This document shows positions 44,766-53,182 of a stretch of DNA of 64,000 nucleotides, piece by piece (position 1 is the stretch's first letter; the number at the start of each line of letters is the position of its first letter). Location of the stretch: assembly GCF_029255285.1 (NCBI RefSeq), contig NZ_JAPUVI010000024.1:1-64000 (forward strand), given 5' to 3'. Source of the stretch: Accumulibacter sp. GTDB lineage: Bacteria > Pseudomonadota > Gammaproteobacteria > Burkholderiales > Rhodocyclaceae. Under the pieces are notes generated by a model. The model was not told the DNA's origin, did not search any database, and worked only from the letters and a program-made list of their open reading frames with translations. The translations under genes and the position numbers were made by a program.

Positions 44766-45831
44766 ACGAATCAACCTTGCTGTCTGGATGGGTAGTGGCA
44801 TCGATCGCCTCGAGCGTATCGGCGGCAAAATCGAACGAGTCGGCAAAAAACTCGTCGGCTGGCAAGCGACAGCGCCCCAGAAAATCCTGCCGAGCGGCGG
44901 CAACCATCGCTGGCGATCCACAAACGTAGGCCTGATAGCCCGAGAGGTTGGCGTGGTCCACCATCGCCGCCCGGTGCACCAGTCCTGTTCGACCGTCCCA
45001 GGCCAGCCCGCTCGGCGGTTCGGAAAGCACGGGGACGAAGCGAACGTTGGCCAGCACCTGCGACCAACTCTGAGCAAGAGGCAGCAGATAAAGGTCTACG
45101 AGGCTACGTCCACCCCAATAGACATGCATCGGCCGCTCGCTACGCTCTGCGATGGCGTGTTCGACGATCGCCTTGATCGGTGCAAAGCCTGTTCCGCCGG
45201 CGACGAGGAGCATCGGTTTCCGGGAATCTTCACGTAGAAAGAAGCCTCCCTGCGGCCCGCGCAGGCGCAGGATGTCGCGTTCCTTCATGGCACCAAAGAC
45301 GTGACCCGTAAACTGGCCACCCGGAACACGACGGACATGCAACTGCAGGAATGTGTCGTCGTGAGGCGCGTTGGCCAGCGAGAAAGCTCGACGCCGGCCG
45401 TCCTTAAGCAAAATGTCTACGTACTGTCCGGCGAGATACTGCAGCCGCTCGCTGTTGGGCAATTTGAGGTCGATGATCATCACGTCGGGCGCGGCGCGCG
45501 TCAGCTTCTGCACGCGTACCGGCAACGTCCTGACCGGAATGTCGGCCAGCGAACGCACCTCGCGGCTCTCGATACGGAGATCGCCCCTCGCCCGAGCACA
45601 ACAGAAGAGGGCGAAGCCCGCCCGCCGGTCCGCTTCGTCGAGAGCCTGCGGCGTCGCCTTCCCATGCTCGAACTCGCCGACCAGCACTTTCCCCCGGCAG
45701 GCACCGCACACACCATCCCGGCAGCCGTACGGAAGGCGTAGCCCCTGCCGGAGTGCAGCGTCGAGCAAGGTTTCGTCAGGCTCGGCCTCGAAACAGTGCC
45801 CGCTTGGCTCTATGCTGACCTGAAAACTCAT
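44758..45831 (-). CDS. NAD(P)H-flavin oxidoreductase with N-terminal [2Fe-2S] ferredoxin domain
   Basis: 357-residue electron-transfer protein. Plant-type ferredoxin domain with C37, C42, C45 (YGCRDGVCGACRG) and C77 or C78. It continues into an FNR-type FAD domain (GQYVDILLKDGRRRAFSLANAP) and an NAD domain (LLVAGGTGFAPIKAIVEHAI; YVCGSPAMVAAARQDF). The architecture matches CDP-6-deoxy-glucoseen reductase (AscD/DdhD) and the reductase components of ring-hydroxylating or methane/phenol monooxygenases. No partner oxygenase or sugar gene is adjacent, so the substrate system is unknown. Start ATG 45831 has no strong ribosome site but gives the canonical N-terminus. Confidence 0.88.
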   Translation of the reverse strand: MSFQVSIEPSGHCFEAEPDETLLDAALRQGLRLPYGCRDGVCGACRGKVLVGEFEHGKATPQALDEADRRAGFALFCCARARGDLRIESREVRSLADIPVRTLPVRVQKLTRAAPDVMIIDLKLPNSERLQYLAGQYVDILLKDGRRRAFSLANAPHDDTFLQLHVRRVPGGQFTGHVFGAMKERDILRLRGPQGGFFLREDSRKPMLLVAGGTGFAPIKAIVEHAIAERSERPMHVYWGGRSLVDLYLLPLAQSWSQVLANVRFVPVLSEPPSGLAWDGRTGLVHRAAMVDHANLSGYQAYVCGSPAMVAAARQDFLGRCRLPADEFFADSFDFAADTLEAIDATTHPDSKVDSYD

Positions 45832-45870
45832 CGCCTCTCCGCGGATGGCCGAATCCGGTAAAATTGCGCA

Positions 45871-46773
45871 GTGCAAAAACTCTTGATTGTCGGCTGCGGC
45901 GACATCGCGCGTCGCATCCTTCCGCGGTTGCTCGGCCATTACCGCGTTTTCGCGCTGGTCCGCGATCCGGAGCAGCGCGCCATTTGGCGCGAACGTGGCG
46001 CCAGACCGCTCGTCGCCGACCTTGATCGACCAACGAGTCTGCATCGTCTTGCCGGCTTGGCCGATGTCATTCTGCATCTGGCGCCACCCGCCTCCGACGG
46101 ACCGACACCCTTCGGTGAGCAACGTGACTCCCGAACGCGTCGCCTGCTTGCAGCGCTCGCTCGCGGAAGGAGTCTACCACAGCGAATCGTCTACATAAGT
46201 ACCAGCGGCGTCTACGGCGACCGCGCCGGCGCGCGTATCGACGAAACATGCGCTCCGCGACCGACTACCGCCCGCGCCTGCCGGCGGTGTGACGCCGAGC
46301 GCCAGCTACGCCTGCTCGGCCAACGCGGCGTGGTCGTCACCATCCTCCGCGCGCCGGGCATCTATGCTGCCGACCGCTTGCCGATCGAGCGTTTGCGGCG
46401 CAAGACCCCAGCCCTTCGCGATGAGGACGACGTCTACAGCAATCATATTCATGCCGACGACCTGGCGATGTTGACCTGTGCCGCCTTACGGCGTGGGCGT
46501 AGCAACCGTGCGTACAACGCAGTCGACGATTCGGAAATCAAGATGGGCGGCTACTTCGACCTCGTTGCCGATCGTTTCGGGCTACCCAGGGCACCTCGCC
46601 TGTCGCGACACGAGGCGCAGCAGCAACTGCCGCCGTTACAGTTGTCGTTCATGAGTGAATCGCGACGCCTGCTCAACCAGCGCATCAAGAAGGAGTTCAA
46701 GGCGAAGCTGCGCTATCCCCGGGTCGAAGACGGTATCGCCGCCGCCTGGGATGAAAGGAATATTTCGTGCTGA
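45871..46773 (+). CDS. NAD(P)-dependent epimerase/dehydratase-like protein (YeeZ family)
   Basis: 300 residues, GTG start at 45871. The Rossmann motif LLIVGCGDIARRIL is of the short G-x-G-x-x-A form seen in YeeZ/ActC-like proteins; YISTSGVYGDRAGARIDE supplies the Ser and the Tyr-x-x-x pattern in changed form, and YSNHIHADDLAMLTCAAL matches the extended SDR C-terminal part. Catalytic function is not known. Its last codons overlap hemJ by seven bases, so they likely share a transcript, running on into the RlmL-type methyltransferase. Confidence 0.87.
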   Translation: MQKLLIVGCGDIARRILPRLLGHYRVFALVRDPEQRAIWRERGARPLVADLDRPTSLHRLAGLADVILHLAPPASDGPTPFGEQRDSRTRRLLAALARGRSLPQRIVYISTSGVYGDRAGARIDETCAPRPTTARACRRCDAERQLRLLGQRGVVVTILRAPGIYAADRLPIERLRRKTPALRDEDDVYSNHIHADDLAMLTCAALRRGRSNRAYNAVDDSEIKMGGYFDLVADRFGLPRAPRLSRHEAQQQLPPLQLSFMSESRRLLNQRIKKEFKAKLRYPRVEDGIAAAWDERNISC

Positions 46774-47183
46774 TTGTCAAGGTAGTCCATCTCTGGTTGG
46801 TCGTCAGTTGGTTCGCCGGCCTGTTTTATCTGCCTCGCCTCTTTGTCAATCTGGCGATGATCGAGGCCGACAGCGTCGCCGAACGCGATCGCCTGTTGCT
46901 GATGTCCGGCAAGCTCTATCGTTTCGTCACCCCGATCGGACTTCTGGCAGTAGCGTCCGGGCTTTGGTTATGGCTCGGTTTCGGTTTTTCGGGCGGCTGG
47001 CTACACGTCAAAACGACGCTGGTTGTCCTACTGCTCGCCTATCACGCCTATTGTGGCCGGCTGTTGCACCATTTTCGGACGGGTTGCAACAGGCACAGCC
47101 ACGTCTGGTACCGCTGGTTCAACGAAATGCCCGTGCTCGTGCTGCTGGCCGTGACTTACCTCGCGGTAGTCAAACCCTTTTAA
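46767..47183 (+). CDS. hemJ: HemJ-like protoporphyrinogen IX oxidase
   Basis: 138-residue membrane protein with four hydrophobic helices. Family blocks are VHLWLVVSWFAGLFYLPRLFV (conserved His near 8), GWLHVKTTLVVLLLAYHAY (conserved Lys near 82) and WYRWFNEMPVLVLLAVTYLAVVKPF at the C-terminus. HemJ oxidises protoporphyrinogen IX to protoporphyrin IX in bacteria without HemG or HemY. GTG start at 46767 after AAGGAA. It fits with hemL in the same window as part of haem synthesis, though the genes are far apart. Confidence 0.88.
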   Translation: MLIVKVVHLWLVVSWFAGLFYLPRLFVNLAMIEADSVAERDRLLLMSGKLYRFVTPIGLLAVASGLWLWLGFGFSGGWLHVKTTLVVLLLAYHAYCGRLLHHFRTGCNRHSHVWYRWFNEMPVLVLLAVTYLAVVKPF

Positions 47184-47203
47184 ACCACTGCCCGGGAATA
47201 GCC

Positions 47204-48367
47204 ATGGAAACTTTTTTCGCAAGTTGCCCGCGTGGCCTCGAGCCACTGCTGGCGGACGACCTTGTGGCGGCCGGAGCACCTGATCCGAGGCCGGTTCCCG
47301 GTGGTGTGCATTTCCGGGGAGAATGGCCGGTCTGCTACCGCGCCAGCCTTCACTCGCGAATCGCGACGCGTATCCTGTGGCGGGTGGCGCACGCCGACTA
47401 CGGCAAAGAGGACGACATCTACCGGCTGGCGCTGGAAACACCGTGGCCCAACTGGTTTAACGCAGACCAGACGCTTCGTGTAGACATCAACGCGCTGAAG
47501 AGCCCATTGAAAAGCATCGACTTCGTCACGTTGCGCGTCAAGGACGCCATCTGCGACCGCTTTCGGCGGGAATCCGGCAAGCGGCCCAATGTCGATACTC
47601 GACATCCGGACGTGCGGGTGCAAGGATTTCTCAACGCCAAGGAGTGCACGCTCTATGTCGATACGTCGGGGACACCGCTATACCAGCGCGGCGCTCGCCA
47701 GAAGACGGTCGACGCGCCGCTGAAGGAAAATCTCGCGGCCGGCATTCTTCGCCTCACCGGCTGGCAGCCCGGAACTCCCCTCTTCGACCCAATGTGCGGC
47801 AGCGGCACCTTCCTGATCGAAGCCGCTCAGATCGCGCTCGGTATCGCACCCGGCAGCGGGCGCGACTTCGGTTTCCAGCGGCTGCGCCAATTCAATGACA
47901 GTGCTTGGCGAAGACTGCTCGAGGCCGCGCGTATCGCCGAAAAGCCGGTAGGCAACACCCGAATTTTCGGCAGTGACATCTCACCGCTAGCCGTACGCGC
48001 CACGCTCGCCAACCTCGATCGCGCCGGCCTGCTGCCCGCGGTCGTCCTCAAGGCGGGAGATCTGTTGACGATCGACGCGCCTGCCCAAGGTGGAATCCTG
48101 GTCGCCAACCCGCCCTACGGCGAGCGTGTGTCGGACGATGACGAACTCGCTGCCTTCTACCCTCTGCTCGGCAGTGCATTGAAGCGCCGGTTCGCCGGTT
48201 GGCAATGTTACCTGTTGACTGCCGACCAGCGCTTGCCGAAGCTCATGCGCCTGACGCCAAGCAAGAAGACCCCACTCTTCAACGGTGCGCTGGAATGCCG
48301 TCTCTACGAGTTCAAAATGGTCACCGGAAGCAACCGGGACACGCAGCGTAAGACTTCGTCGCCGTAG
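47204..48367 (+). CDS. rlmL: THUMP-domain class I RNA methyltransferase (RlmL-type)
   Basis: 387-residue SAM-dependent methyltransferase. The N-terminal THUMP domain (about 1-160: FFASCPRGLEPLLADDL and so on) is followed by YQRGARQKTVDAPLKENLAAGILRL, the SAM motif LFDPMCGSGTFLIEAAQIAL and the catalytic NPPYGER. The E. coli protein RlmKL fuses this to a second methyltransferase (RlmK); this protein stops after the RlmL half, as in many betaproteobacteria. It likely makes m2G2445 of 23S rRNA. The start chosen gives the canonical METFFASCPRG; upstream frame is a shadow of hemJ. Confidence 0.93.
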   Translation: METFFASCPRGLEPLLADDLVAAGAPDPRPVPGGVHFRGEWPVCYRASLHSRIATRILWRVAHADYGKEDDIYRLALETPWPNWFNADQTLRVDINALKSPLKSIDFVTLRVKDAICDRFRRESGKRPNVDTRHPDVRVQGFLNAKECTLYVDTSGTPLYQRGARQKTVDAPLKENLAAGILRLTGWQPGTPLFDPMCGSGTFLIEAAQIALGIAPGSGRDFGFQRLRQFNDSAWRRLLEAARIAEKPVGNTRIFGSDISPLAVRATLANLDRAGLLPAVVLKAGDLLTIDAPAQGGILVANPPYGERVSDDDELAAFYPLLGSALKRRFAGWQCYLLTADQRLPKLMRLTPSKKTPLFNGALECRLYEFKMVTGSNRDTQRKTSSP

Positions 48368-48599
48368 GGCGAGGCAACGGCCCTTCCCGGTGGAGGCTGC
48401 TGCGACTTGAGTGAACCGCGCGAACGGTGCGAGCGGCCAATGGCAGATACCCAACAGCAGCCAGATTGCACGTTTCGTGCGTTCAATTGTTCTTTTTTGC
48501 GACAAAAAGGACGATAATTAGCGCCCGTCGCCATTCGGACGCAACCTTAAAAAGAACCATGCCAACAGTTCAGTTTTCAGCCACACCAAGGAGGTATTT

Positions 48600-49658
48600 A
48601 TGAGTGAAGTCAACACCGTGCAGGAAGAGCTTGTCCCGCAAGGCGATCAAGCCAACACAGCCGTGAGCGCGACCGCACCAACGGCCGACTCCGCCAAACC
48701 TGCCCCAGCCAAAACCGCCAAACCCGAGGCGAAGACTGAAGGCAAGAATGACGTACAGCAGACGTCTGCCAAAGCAAGCAAAGGCAAAGCCGCGAAAGCG
48801 GCCAAGCCGACTGCACCCGAAAAGCAGACCGACGCGGCGACGCGCAGCAATCAGAGTCAAGCCGTTCCGATGACTCGCAAACCACCGCTGAAAACCAAGT
48901 TCTACGAGGAAACCCTTTCGAAACTGCAGATCGAACTGGTGAAGCTGCAAGAGTGGATCAAGTTCAAGAAACTGAAAGTGGTCGTTCTGTTCGAAGGACG
49001 CGACGCAGCCGGCAAGGGCGGCACCATCAAGCGCATTACCGAGAGCCTCAGCCCGCGTGTGACGCGCGTTGCCGCACTGCCGGCGCCGACCGATCGCGAG
49101 CAAACGCAGTGGTATTTCCAGCGTTACGTTCAGCATCTGCCTGCTGGAGGCGAAATGGTGCTATTCGATCGTAGCTGGTATAACCGGGCTGGCGTGGAAC
49201 GGGTAATGGGCTTTTGTACCGAAGAGGAGTATCGCGAGTTCCTGCGCACCTGTCCGGAGTTCGAGCGCATGCTCGTACGCAGCGGCATCATCCTGATCAA
49301 GTACTGGTTCTCGGTAAGCAACGAAGAACAGGAGCGCCGTTTCCAGAAACGCATCTTTCATCCGGAAAAGCACTGGAAACTGAGTCCGATGGACCTCGAG
49401 TCGCGAGCCCGCTGGGTTGAGTATTCGAAAGCCAAGGATGCCATGTTCGCGCACACCGACATCAAGCAGGCGCCCTGGTATGTGGTCGACGGTGACGACA
49501 AGAAGCGCGCCCGCCTCAACGTCATCACCCATCTGCTCAACATGATCGACTACGAGGATTTGACGCCGGAGCCAATCGTTCTGCCGCCGCGCCAGGATGA
49601 GCACGGCTACGTACGGCCGCCCCTGTCCGATCAGACCTTCATTCCGGAAGTGTATTGA
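48600..49658 (+). CDS. ppk2: Polyphosphate kinase 2 family protein with basic N-terminal tail
   Basis: 352 residues. The core from about 95 is a class-I PPK2: Walker A EGRDAAGKGGTIK (133-143), lid ALPAPTDREQTQWYFQRY, Walker B LFDRSWYNRAGVERVMGF (188-205), LVRSGIILIKYWFSVSNEEQERRF and WKLSPMDLESRARW. PPK2 enzymes transfer phosphate between polyphosphate and nucleotides (mostly GDP or ADP). The first 94 residues are low-complexity, rich in Ala, Lys, Thr and Pro (KPEAKTEGK, SKGKAAKAAKPTAPEK), unusual for the family and histone H1-like in composition. AAGGAGG precedes the ATG. It is a single gene convergent with the Cache protein. A GATAAT box at 48513-48518 may be its -10. Confidence 0.93.
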   Translation: MSEVNTVQEELVPQGDQANTAVSATAPTADSAKPAPAKTAKPEAKTEGKNDVQQTSAKASKGKAAKAAKPTAPEKQTDAATRSNQSQAVPMTRKPPLKTKFYEETLSKLQIELVKLQEWIKFKKLKVVVLFEGRDAAGKGGTIKRITESLSPRVTRVAALPAPTDREQTQWYFQRYVQHLPAGGEMVLFDRSWYNRAGVERVMGFCTEEEYREFLRTCPEFERMLVRSGIILIKYWFSVSNEEQERRFQKRIFHPEKHWKLSPMDLESRARWVEYSKAKDAMFAHTDIKQAPWYVVDGDDKKRARLNVITHLLNMIDYEDLTPEPIVLPPRQDEHGYVRPPLSDQTFIPEVY

Positions 49659-49666
49659 GGCATCGA

Positions 49667-49704
49667 CAGCCGGCGGCCCATTGCTTGCCAATGGCCTTCG
49701 GCTG
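49667..49704. terminator. Imperfect hairpin between convergent ppk2 and Cache gene
   Basis: CAGCCG, GGCC and ATTG on the left pair with CAATGGCC and CGGCTG on the right around a short loop with two interior mismatches. There is no T-tract on either side; it may act as a bidirectional Rho-assisted stop. Confidence 0.45.
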
Positions 49705-49803
49705 CCGAACAAACCAGCGCATCGCCCAAACTACGGCGCTGCCGAGCGGCCAACCCAGGGGGTACCGAGTTCCCCGCCGTGGCGCCGGAGGGACAATGCG
49801 CTG

Positions 49804-50247
49804 CTACTTGTAGTACCCTACCGCACACACCTGATCACCAATCCTGGTGACGTAAGCGATCTTTGCCACCGGATCGGTCTGCCCGGGACGCGGCCACATG
49901 TAGCTTACCTCGGTGATCGAGCCCTCCTTCGCGGCGCCATAGACTTCCTCGCCGAGTGGCTTACCGGCCTTGTCCTTGAGATCTTTCAGACTCTTGCCGA
50001 GAAGCGTGGGGTGCGCCGTGAACATGCCGTCCGGCCCTCCACAATAGGGATAGAGGTCGCGATCCTTGAACCCCCCCTCACCCTTGGTGAACATCACCAG
50101 CGCCTTGGCCTTGTCGGCCTTGATGGCGACGACGGCCTTATCGAGCATGGCTCTAGCCTCGGCCGGAGTCCCATAGTCGGCTGCCGAAACCCCACCGACA
50201 TATCCGGATACGACGAACGCTGAAACAAACGCAAATTTACGTAGCAT
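49804..50247 (-). CDS. Small exported single-Cache-like domain protein
   Basis: 147 residues with a signal peptide (MLRKFAFVSAFVVSGYVGGVSAA). The mature part (DKAVVAIKADKAKALVMFTKGEGGFKDRDLYPYCGGPDGMFTAHPTLLGKSLKDLKDKAGKPLGEEVY) matches the small exported Cache proteins, the extracellular ligand-binding fold otherwise found on chemoreceptors. The final YVTRIGDQVCAVGYYK is also typical. The ligand is unknown; there is no transducer gene next to it. AGGAGG precedes the ATG at 50247; an upstream ATG at 50325 would destroy the signal peptide. Confidence 0.88.
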   Translation of the reverse strand: MLRKFAFVSAFVVSGYVGGVSAADYGTPAEARAMLDKAVVAIKADKAKALVMFTKGEGGFKDRDLYPYCGGPDGMFTAHPTLLGKSLKDLKDKAGKPLGEEVYGAAKEGSITEVSYMWPRPGQTDPVAKIAYVTRIGDQVCAVGYYK

Positions 50248-50470
50248 CAAGAACCTCCTGGTCAGATGATCGGTTCGCAGCAGGGAAGCGCTGCGTACCG
50301 CTAGCCGGGGCCGAAGCTCCGGCAAACCGATGGTAGCTCAAAACAGGACAAGGCGATGAACCTTGTTGTGGTGCGAACGATCGGGAAAGACGGCCGCAAG
50401 CTGGCTGTCCAGCCAAGCTCCTCAGCAAGTCAATCGGCTGCAGCACCGGCAGACTTCTCCACCTCCATGT

Positions 50471-50938
50471 TCAACGGCAACAATGAACATCCGGACGGGC
50501 GGCCAGCGACCGCTCGTCCGGAAGGCGACGCACCCTCAGCAACTCCTTGTGGGCAGTCAACAAGGCCAGGCTCTCTTCCACATAGGCGCGAGACGAAAGC
50601 TCGCTAGCAGCATAACGGCCCAACAACTGCAACCAGCGAGCGTGAATCGTACAAGGCGTACACTCGTCACCGCCCGTCAGCGGGCAGTCCGGACACCGTA
50701 TTTTGGCCAGCACGGTGACCGCCCTCCGCTTCTGCCATTGCTGGCGATACTGCCGGGCGTTATCCTCGATCCACGCCAAGGCCCTAGTTTCTCGCTCGTC
50801 CGGCGGAAAGCGCCCGACATACGCTTCGATGGCCGCCACTTGCTGCTCCAAGAAGTCTTTGTCCGAAGCATCCTGCGACTCGGGCTCGCCTACGAATCGG
50901 GCGATGAGCGCCAGGGCCGGGTCATCGACGATATACAT
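50471..50938 (-). CDS. Unknown protein with paired CxxC motifs
   Basis: 155-residue cytoplasmic protein of no family I recognise. It is helical and charged, with a compact four-cysteine motif C82-P-D-C85 then C93-T-P-C96, spaced by seven residues, suggestive of a zinc ribbon or knuckle. The ends are MYIVDDPALALIARFVGEPE and a weakly conserved tail with CCR. Codon use looks like its neighbours. A good minus-strand promoter lies 53 to 80 bases upstream. Its neighbours (Cache protein and suhB) do not suggest a role. Confidence 0.72.
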   Translation of the reverse strand: MYIVDDPALALIARFVGEPESQDASDKDFLEQQVAAIEAYVGRFPPDERETRALAWIEDNARQYRQQWQKRRAVTVLAKIRCPDCPLTGGDECTPCTIHARWLQLLGRYAASELSSRAYVEESLALLTAHKELLRVRRLPDERSLAARPDVHCCR

Positions 50939-51451
50939 ACGAAACTATACGGGCTGGTTTACCAACATGAGGAATCCACGCGCATGCTTAATCATAGCAA
51001 AAAAATGCTGCGCTGCAACAATTGATCGGGGCGATGCCAAGCATCACGGTGCGCGTTCGCACGGGCCCATGGAGAATCCGGAAGCTCAGTTCAGGGCCGA
51101 GGTGCGGGAATTCTTCACCTCAGCAGAAAAAGCGAACTAGGCCGACGCCCCGGAGTCGTCGGCCGGCCCAAGGAAATCGAACGCCGTCAATACCGGCTGG
51201 CGGCGATGGCTGTCGCCAGGGCCAGGATACCCGCCCGGATCAAGGCACGTTATCCACGAGAGAAGGCCGAGTACGACGAGAAAATGACCCGCCGCACAGC
51301 CAAAAGGAAGCAACCGGCAGAAAGCCGGGAGGCAAGCCACCCAAAACCTCCGAATCCGGATAGCTCCGACAGGCGGCTAGCGAGCAGAATCAGGAAAAAC
51401 AGGTCACACGAAGCCGGCACTTCGGCAGACGAAAAACCGAGCAAATCTCAA
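50939..51451. other. 513-base region without a confident gene
   Basis: Between the CxxC protein and suhB. The left end holds the minus-strand promoter for the CxxC gene. A short open frame from ATG 51069 (MENPEAQFRAEVREFF) ends at 51140, and a shifted frame then continues with basic, hydrophilic protein-like sequence (GRPKEIERRQYRLAAMAVAR) into suhB. No family is recognised, so this could be chance or a decayed gene. Confidence 0.5.
50991..51018 (-). promoter_or_regulatory. Candidate sigma-70 promoter for the CxxC protein
   Basis: On the minus strand TTGCAG (51013-51018) and TATGAT (50991-50996) are 16 bases apart, with a T-run in the spacer. The predicted transcript starts near 50984, leaving a leader of about 45 bases before the ATG at 50938. 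Confidence 0.55.
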
Positions 51452-52261
51452 TCAGGCCATCAGGCCAGGCCCACGATAGGTGTCGATCACCTGCAGCATC
51501 TGCGCGAAGAGCTTCGGGGTACCGGCCACCACGTTGCCGGACTGAAGGTAGGTTTCGTTGCCGGCCAGATCGCCGATCAGTCCACCGGCTTCCGAAATCA
51601 ACAGTGCTCCGCCAGCGATATCCCAGGGCGACAGGCCGAACTCCCAAAAACCATCGAAGCGACCACAAGCGACATAGGCTAGGTCAAGTGACGCGGCTCC
51701 GGGGCGACGAATGCCGGCCGTCCGCTTGGCGAACTCCTTGAAGATCGCCAGGTAGGCATCGATGTGATCGTAGGCACGATAGGGAAAGCCCGTGCCGAGC
51801 AACGCGTCTTCGAGTCTGAGGCACTTGCTGACGCGGATTCGTCGGTCGTTGAGGAAAGCGCCGCCGCCCTTGCTGGCGACGAACAGCTCGTTGTGCACCG
51901 TGTCATAGACGACCGACTGCGTGATCTGCCCGCGAAATGCCAACGCGATCGAGATCGCGTACTGCGGAAAACCGTGGATGAAGTTGGTCGTCCCATCCAG
52001 CGGATCGATAATCCACTGATACTCGCTCCCGGCGAGCTGGCCGGCGGTCTGGCCCGACTCTTCTGCTAGAATTCCGTAGTCGGGATAAGCCTCGCAAAGC
52101 ACCTCGATGATCGCCGCCTCGGCGGCCTTGTCCACTTCGGTGACGAAGTCGCTCTGGCGCTTGGTCGCCACCTGCAGGTGGCTGAGGTCGAGCGAGGCGC
52201 GGTTGATGATCTGGCTGGCGCGCCGCGCCGCCTTGATGAGGATGTTGAGCGCTGGATGCAT
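51452..52261 (-). CDS. suhB: Inositol-1-monophosphatase family protein
   Basis: 269-residue Mg2+-dependent phosphatase. Motifs: ILAEESG near residue 68, the metal-binding [25 protein letters not shown], and near the C-terminus ADGHWEFGLS-type [28 protein letters not shown]. It hydrolyses inositol phosphates; in E. coli SuhB also acts as a host factor in rRNA antitermination. It is divergent from trmJ with 65 bases between starts. Confidence 0.95.
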   Translation of the reverse strand: MHPALNILIKAARRASQIINRASLDLSHLQVATKRQSDFVTEVDKAAEAAIIEVLCEAYPDYGILAEESGQTAGQLAGSEYQWIIDPLDGTTNFIHGFPQYAISIALAFRGQITQSVVYDTVHNELFVASKGGGAFLNDRRIRVSKCLRLEDALLGTGFPYRAYDHIDAYLAIFKEFAKRTAGIRRPGAASLDLAYVACGRFDGFWEFGLSPWDIAGGALLISEAGGLIGDLAGNETYLQSGNVVAGTPKLFAQMLQVIDTYRGPGLMA

Positions 52262-52326
52262 GGCTGTAAGGAACCCGGCGGGCGGCTGCCGCCGGCCGGT
52301 CGCTGTGGAGGATCTTCGATTCTAAT

Positions 52327-53124
52327 ATGAACATGCCCGCCAGGTCTTCTACTTCCGGCTGGCCACTCGACCGCATCCGCATCGTCCTGTCACGCACCAG
52401 TCATCCCGGCAATATCGGCGCCGCGGCTCGGGCCATGAAGACAATGGGCCTGTCGCACCTGCGGCTGGTCAATCCGAAGCGCTTTCCGGACGACGAGGCG
52501 ATGGCCCGAGCCGCAGGTGCCGAGGACATTCTCTTGCAAGCGCAAGTGTGCACTACACTCGACACCGCGCTCGCCGACAGCATTTATACCTACGCCCTGT
52601 CGGCACGGCAGCGTAACCTCGGACCGGCGGCGATGCCGGCCCGGCAGGCGGCAGGAGAAATTCTGGCGCGCGCTGGCACGGGAGAAGTCGCGCTGCTGTT
52701 TGGCAACGAAACGGCTGGCCTGTCGAACGCCGAAGTGCAGCGTTGCCAAAGCACCGTCTACATTCCGGCAAACCCGGAATACAGTTCGCTCAACCTGGCA
52801 TCGGCCGTGCAGTTGCTGTGCTACGAACTGCGGCTTGCCGCTTTCGCCGGCCGGCCACCAGTTTTGACGCGCGCCGTACCCTTCGCTTCGCCACCGGCGG
52901 CCCACGCCGACATCGAGCGCTTCTACGCGCACCTCGAACGAGTTATGGTGGCCAGCGGCTTTCTCGATCCCGAACACCCTCGACGGCTACTACCGAAGCT
53001 ACGTCGGCTGTTCGCGCGAACCGAACTCGAAAGCGACGAGATCAATATCCTGCGTGGGCTGCTCGACGCGCTCGAGCGTCGACTGACGACACAGCTTCCG
53101 GGCAACGAGGGCCGCGCGCGATAG
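52327..53124 (+). CDS. trmJ: tRNA (cytidine/uridine-2'-O-)-methyltransferase TrmJ
   Basis: 265-residue SPOUT methyltransferase that modifies position 32 of certain tRNAs. Family blocks are IVLSRTSHPGNIGAAARAMKTMGLSHLRLVNPK, ALLFGNETAGLSNAEVQRC and IPANPEYSSLNLASAVQLLCYELRL (the SAM-binding trefoil knot), then a C-terminal helical extension typical of TrmJ (FYAHLERVMVASGFLDPEHPRRLLPKLRRLFAR). ATGs at 52327 and 52333 are both possible; the first is listed. In gammaproteobacteria trmJ, cysE and iscR are also neighbours. Confidence 0.94.
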   Translation: MNMPARSSTSGWPLDRIRIVLSRTSHPGNIGAAARAMKTMGLSHLRLVNPKRFPDDEAMARAAGAEDILLQAQVCTTLDTALADSIYTYALSARQRNLGPAAMPARQAAGEILARAGTGEVALLFGNETAGLSNAEVQRCQSTVYIPANPEYSSLNLASAVQLLCYELRLAAFAGRPPVLTRAVPFASPPAAHADIERFYAHLERVMVASGFLDPEHPRRLLPKLRRLFARTELESDEINILRGLLDALERRLTTQLPGNEGRAR

Positions 53125-53182
53125 TGGACGGAAGCACTAGGGTATTGTAGAATAGTTTTGTTTGCACAATGACTTATCGTAC

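Noticed and set aside
44766-45077. Upstream extension of the HDOD gene
   Set aside because: Entirely within the flavoreductase gene in another frame; MTEVFVSRQPL at 44765 is the family start.
51206-51682. 158-codon plus-strand frame overlapping suhB
   Set aside because: More than half is antisense to suhB and the ATG has no ribosome site; only the left part might be a relic.
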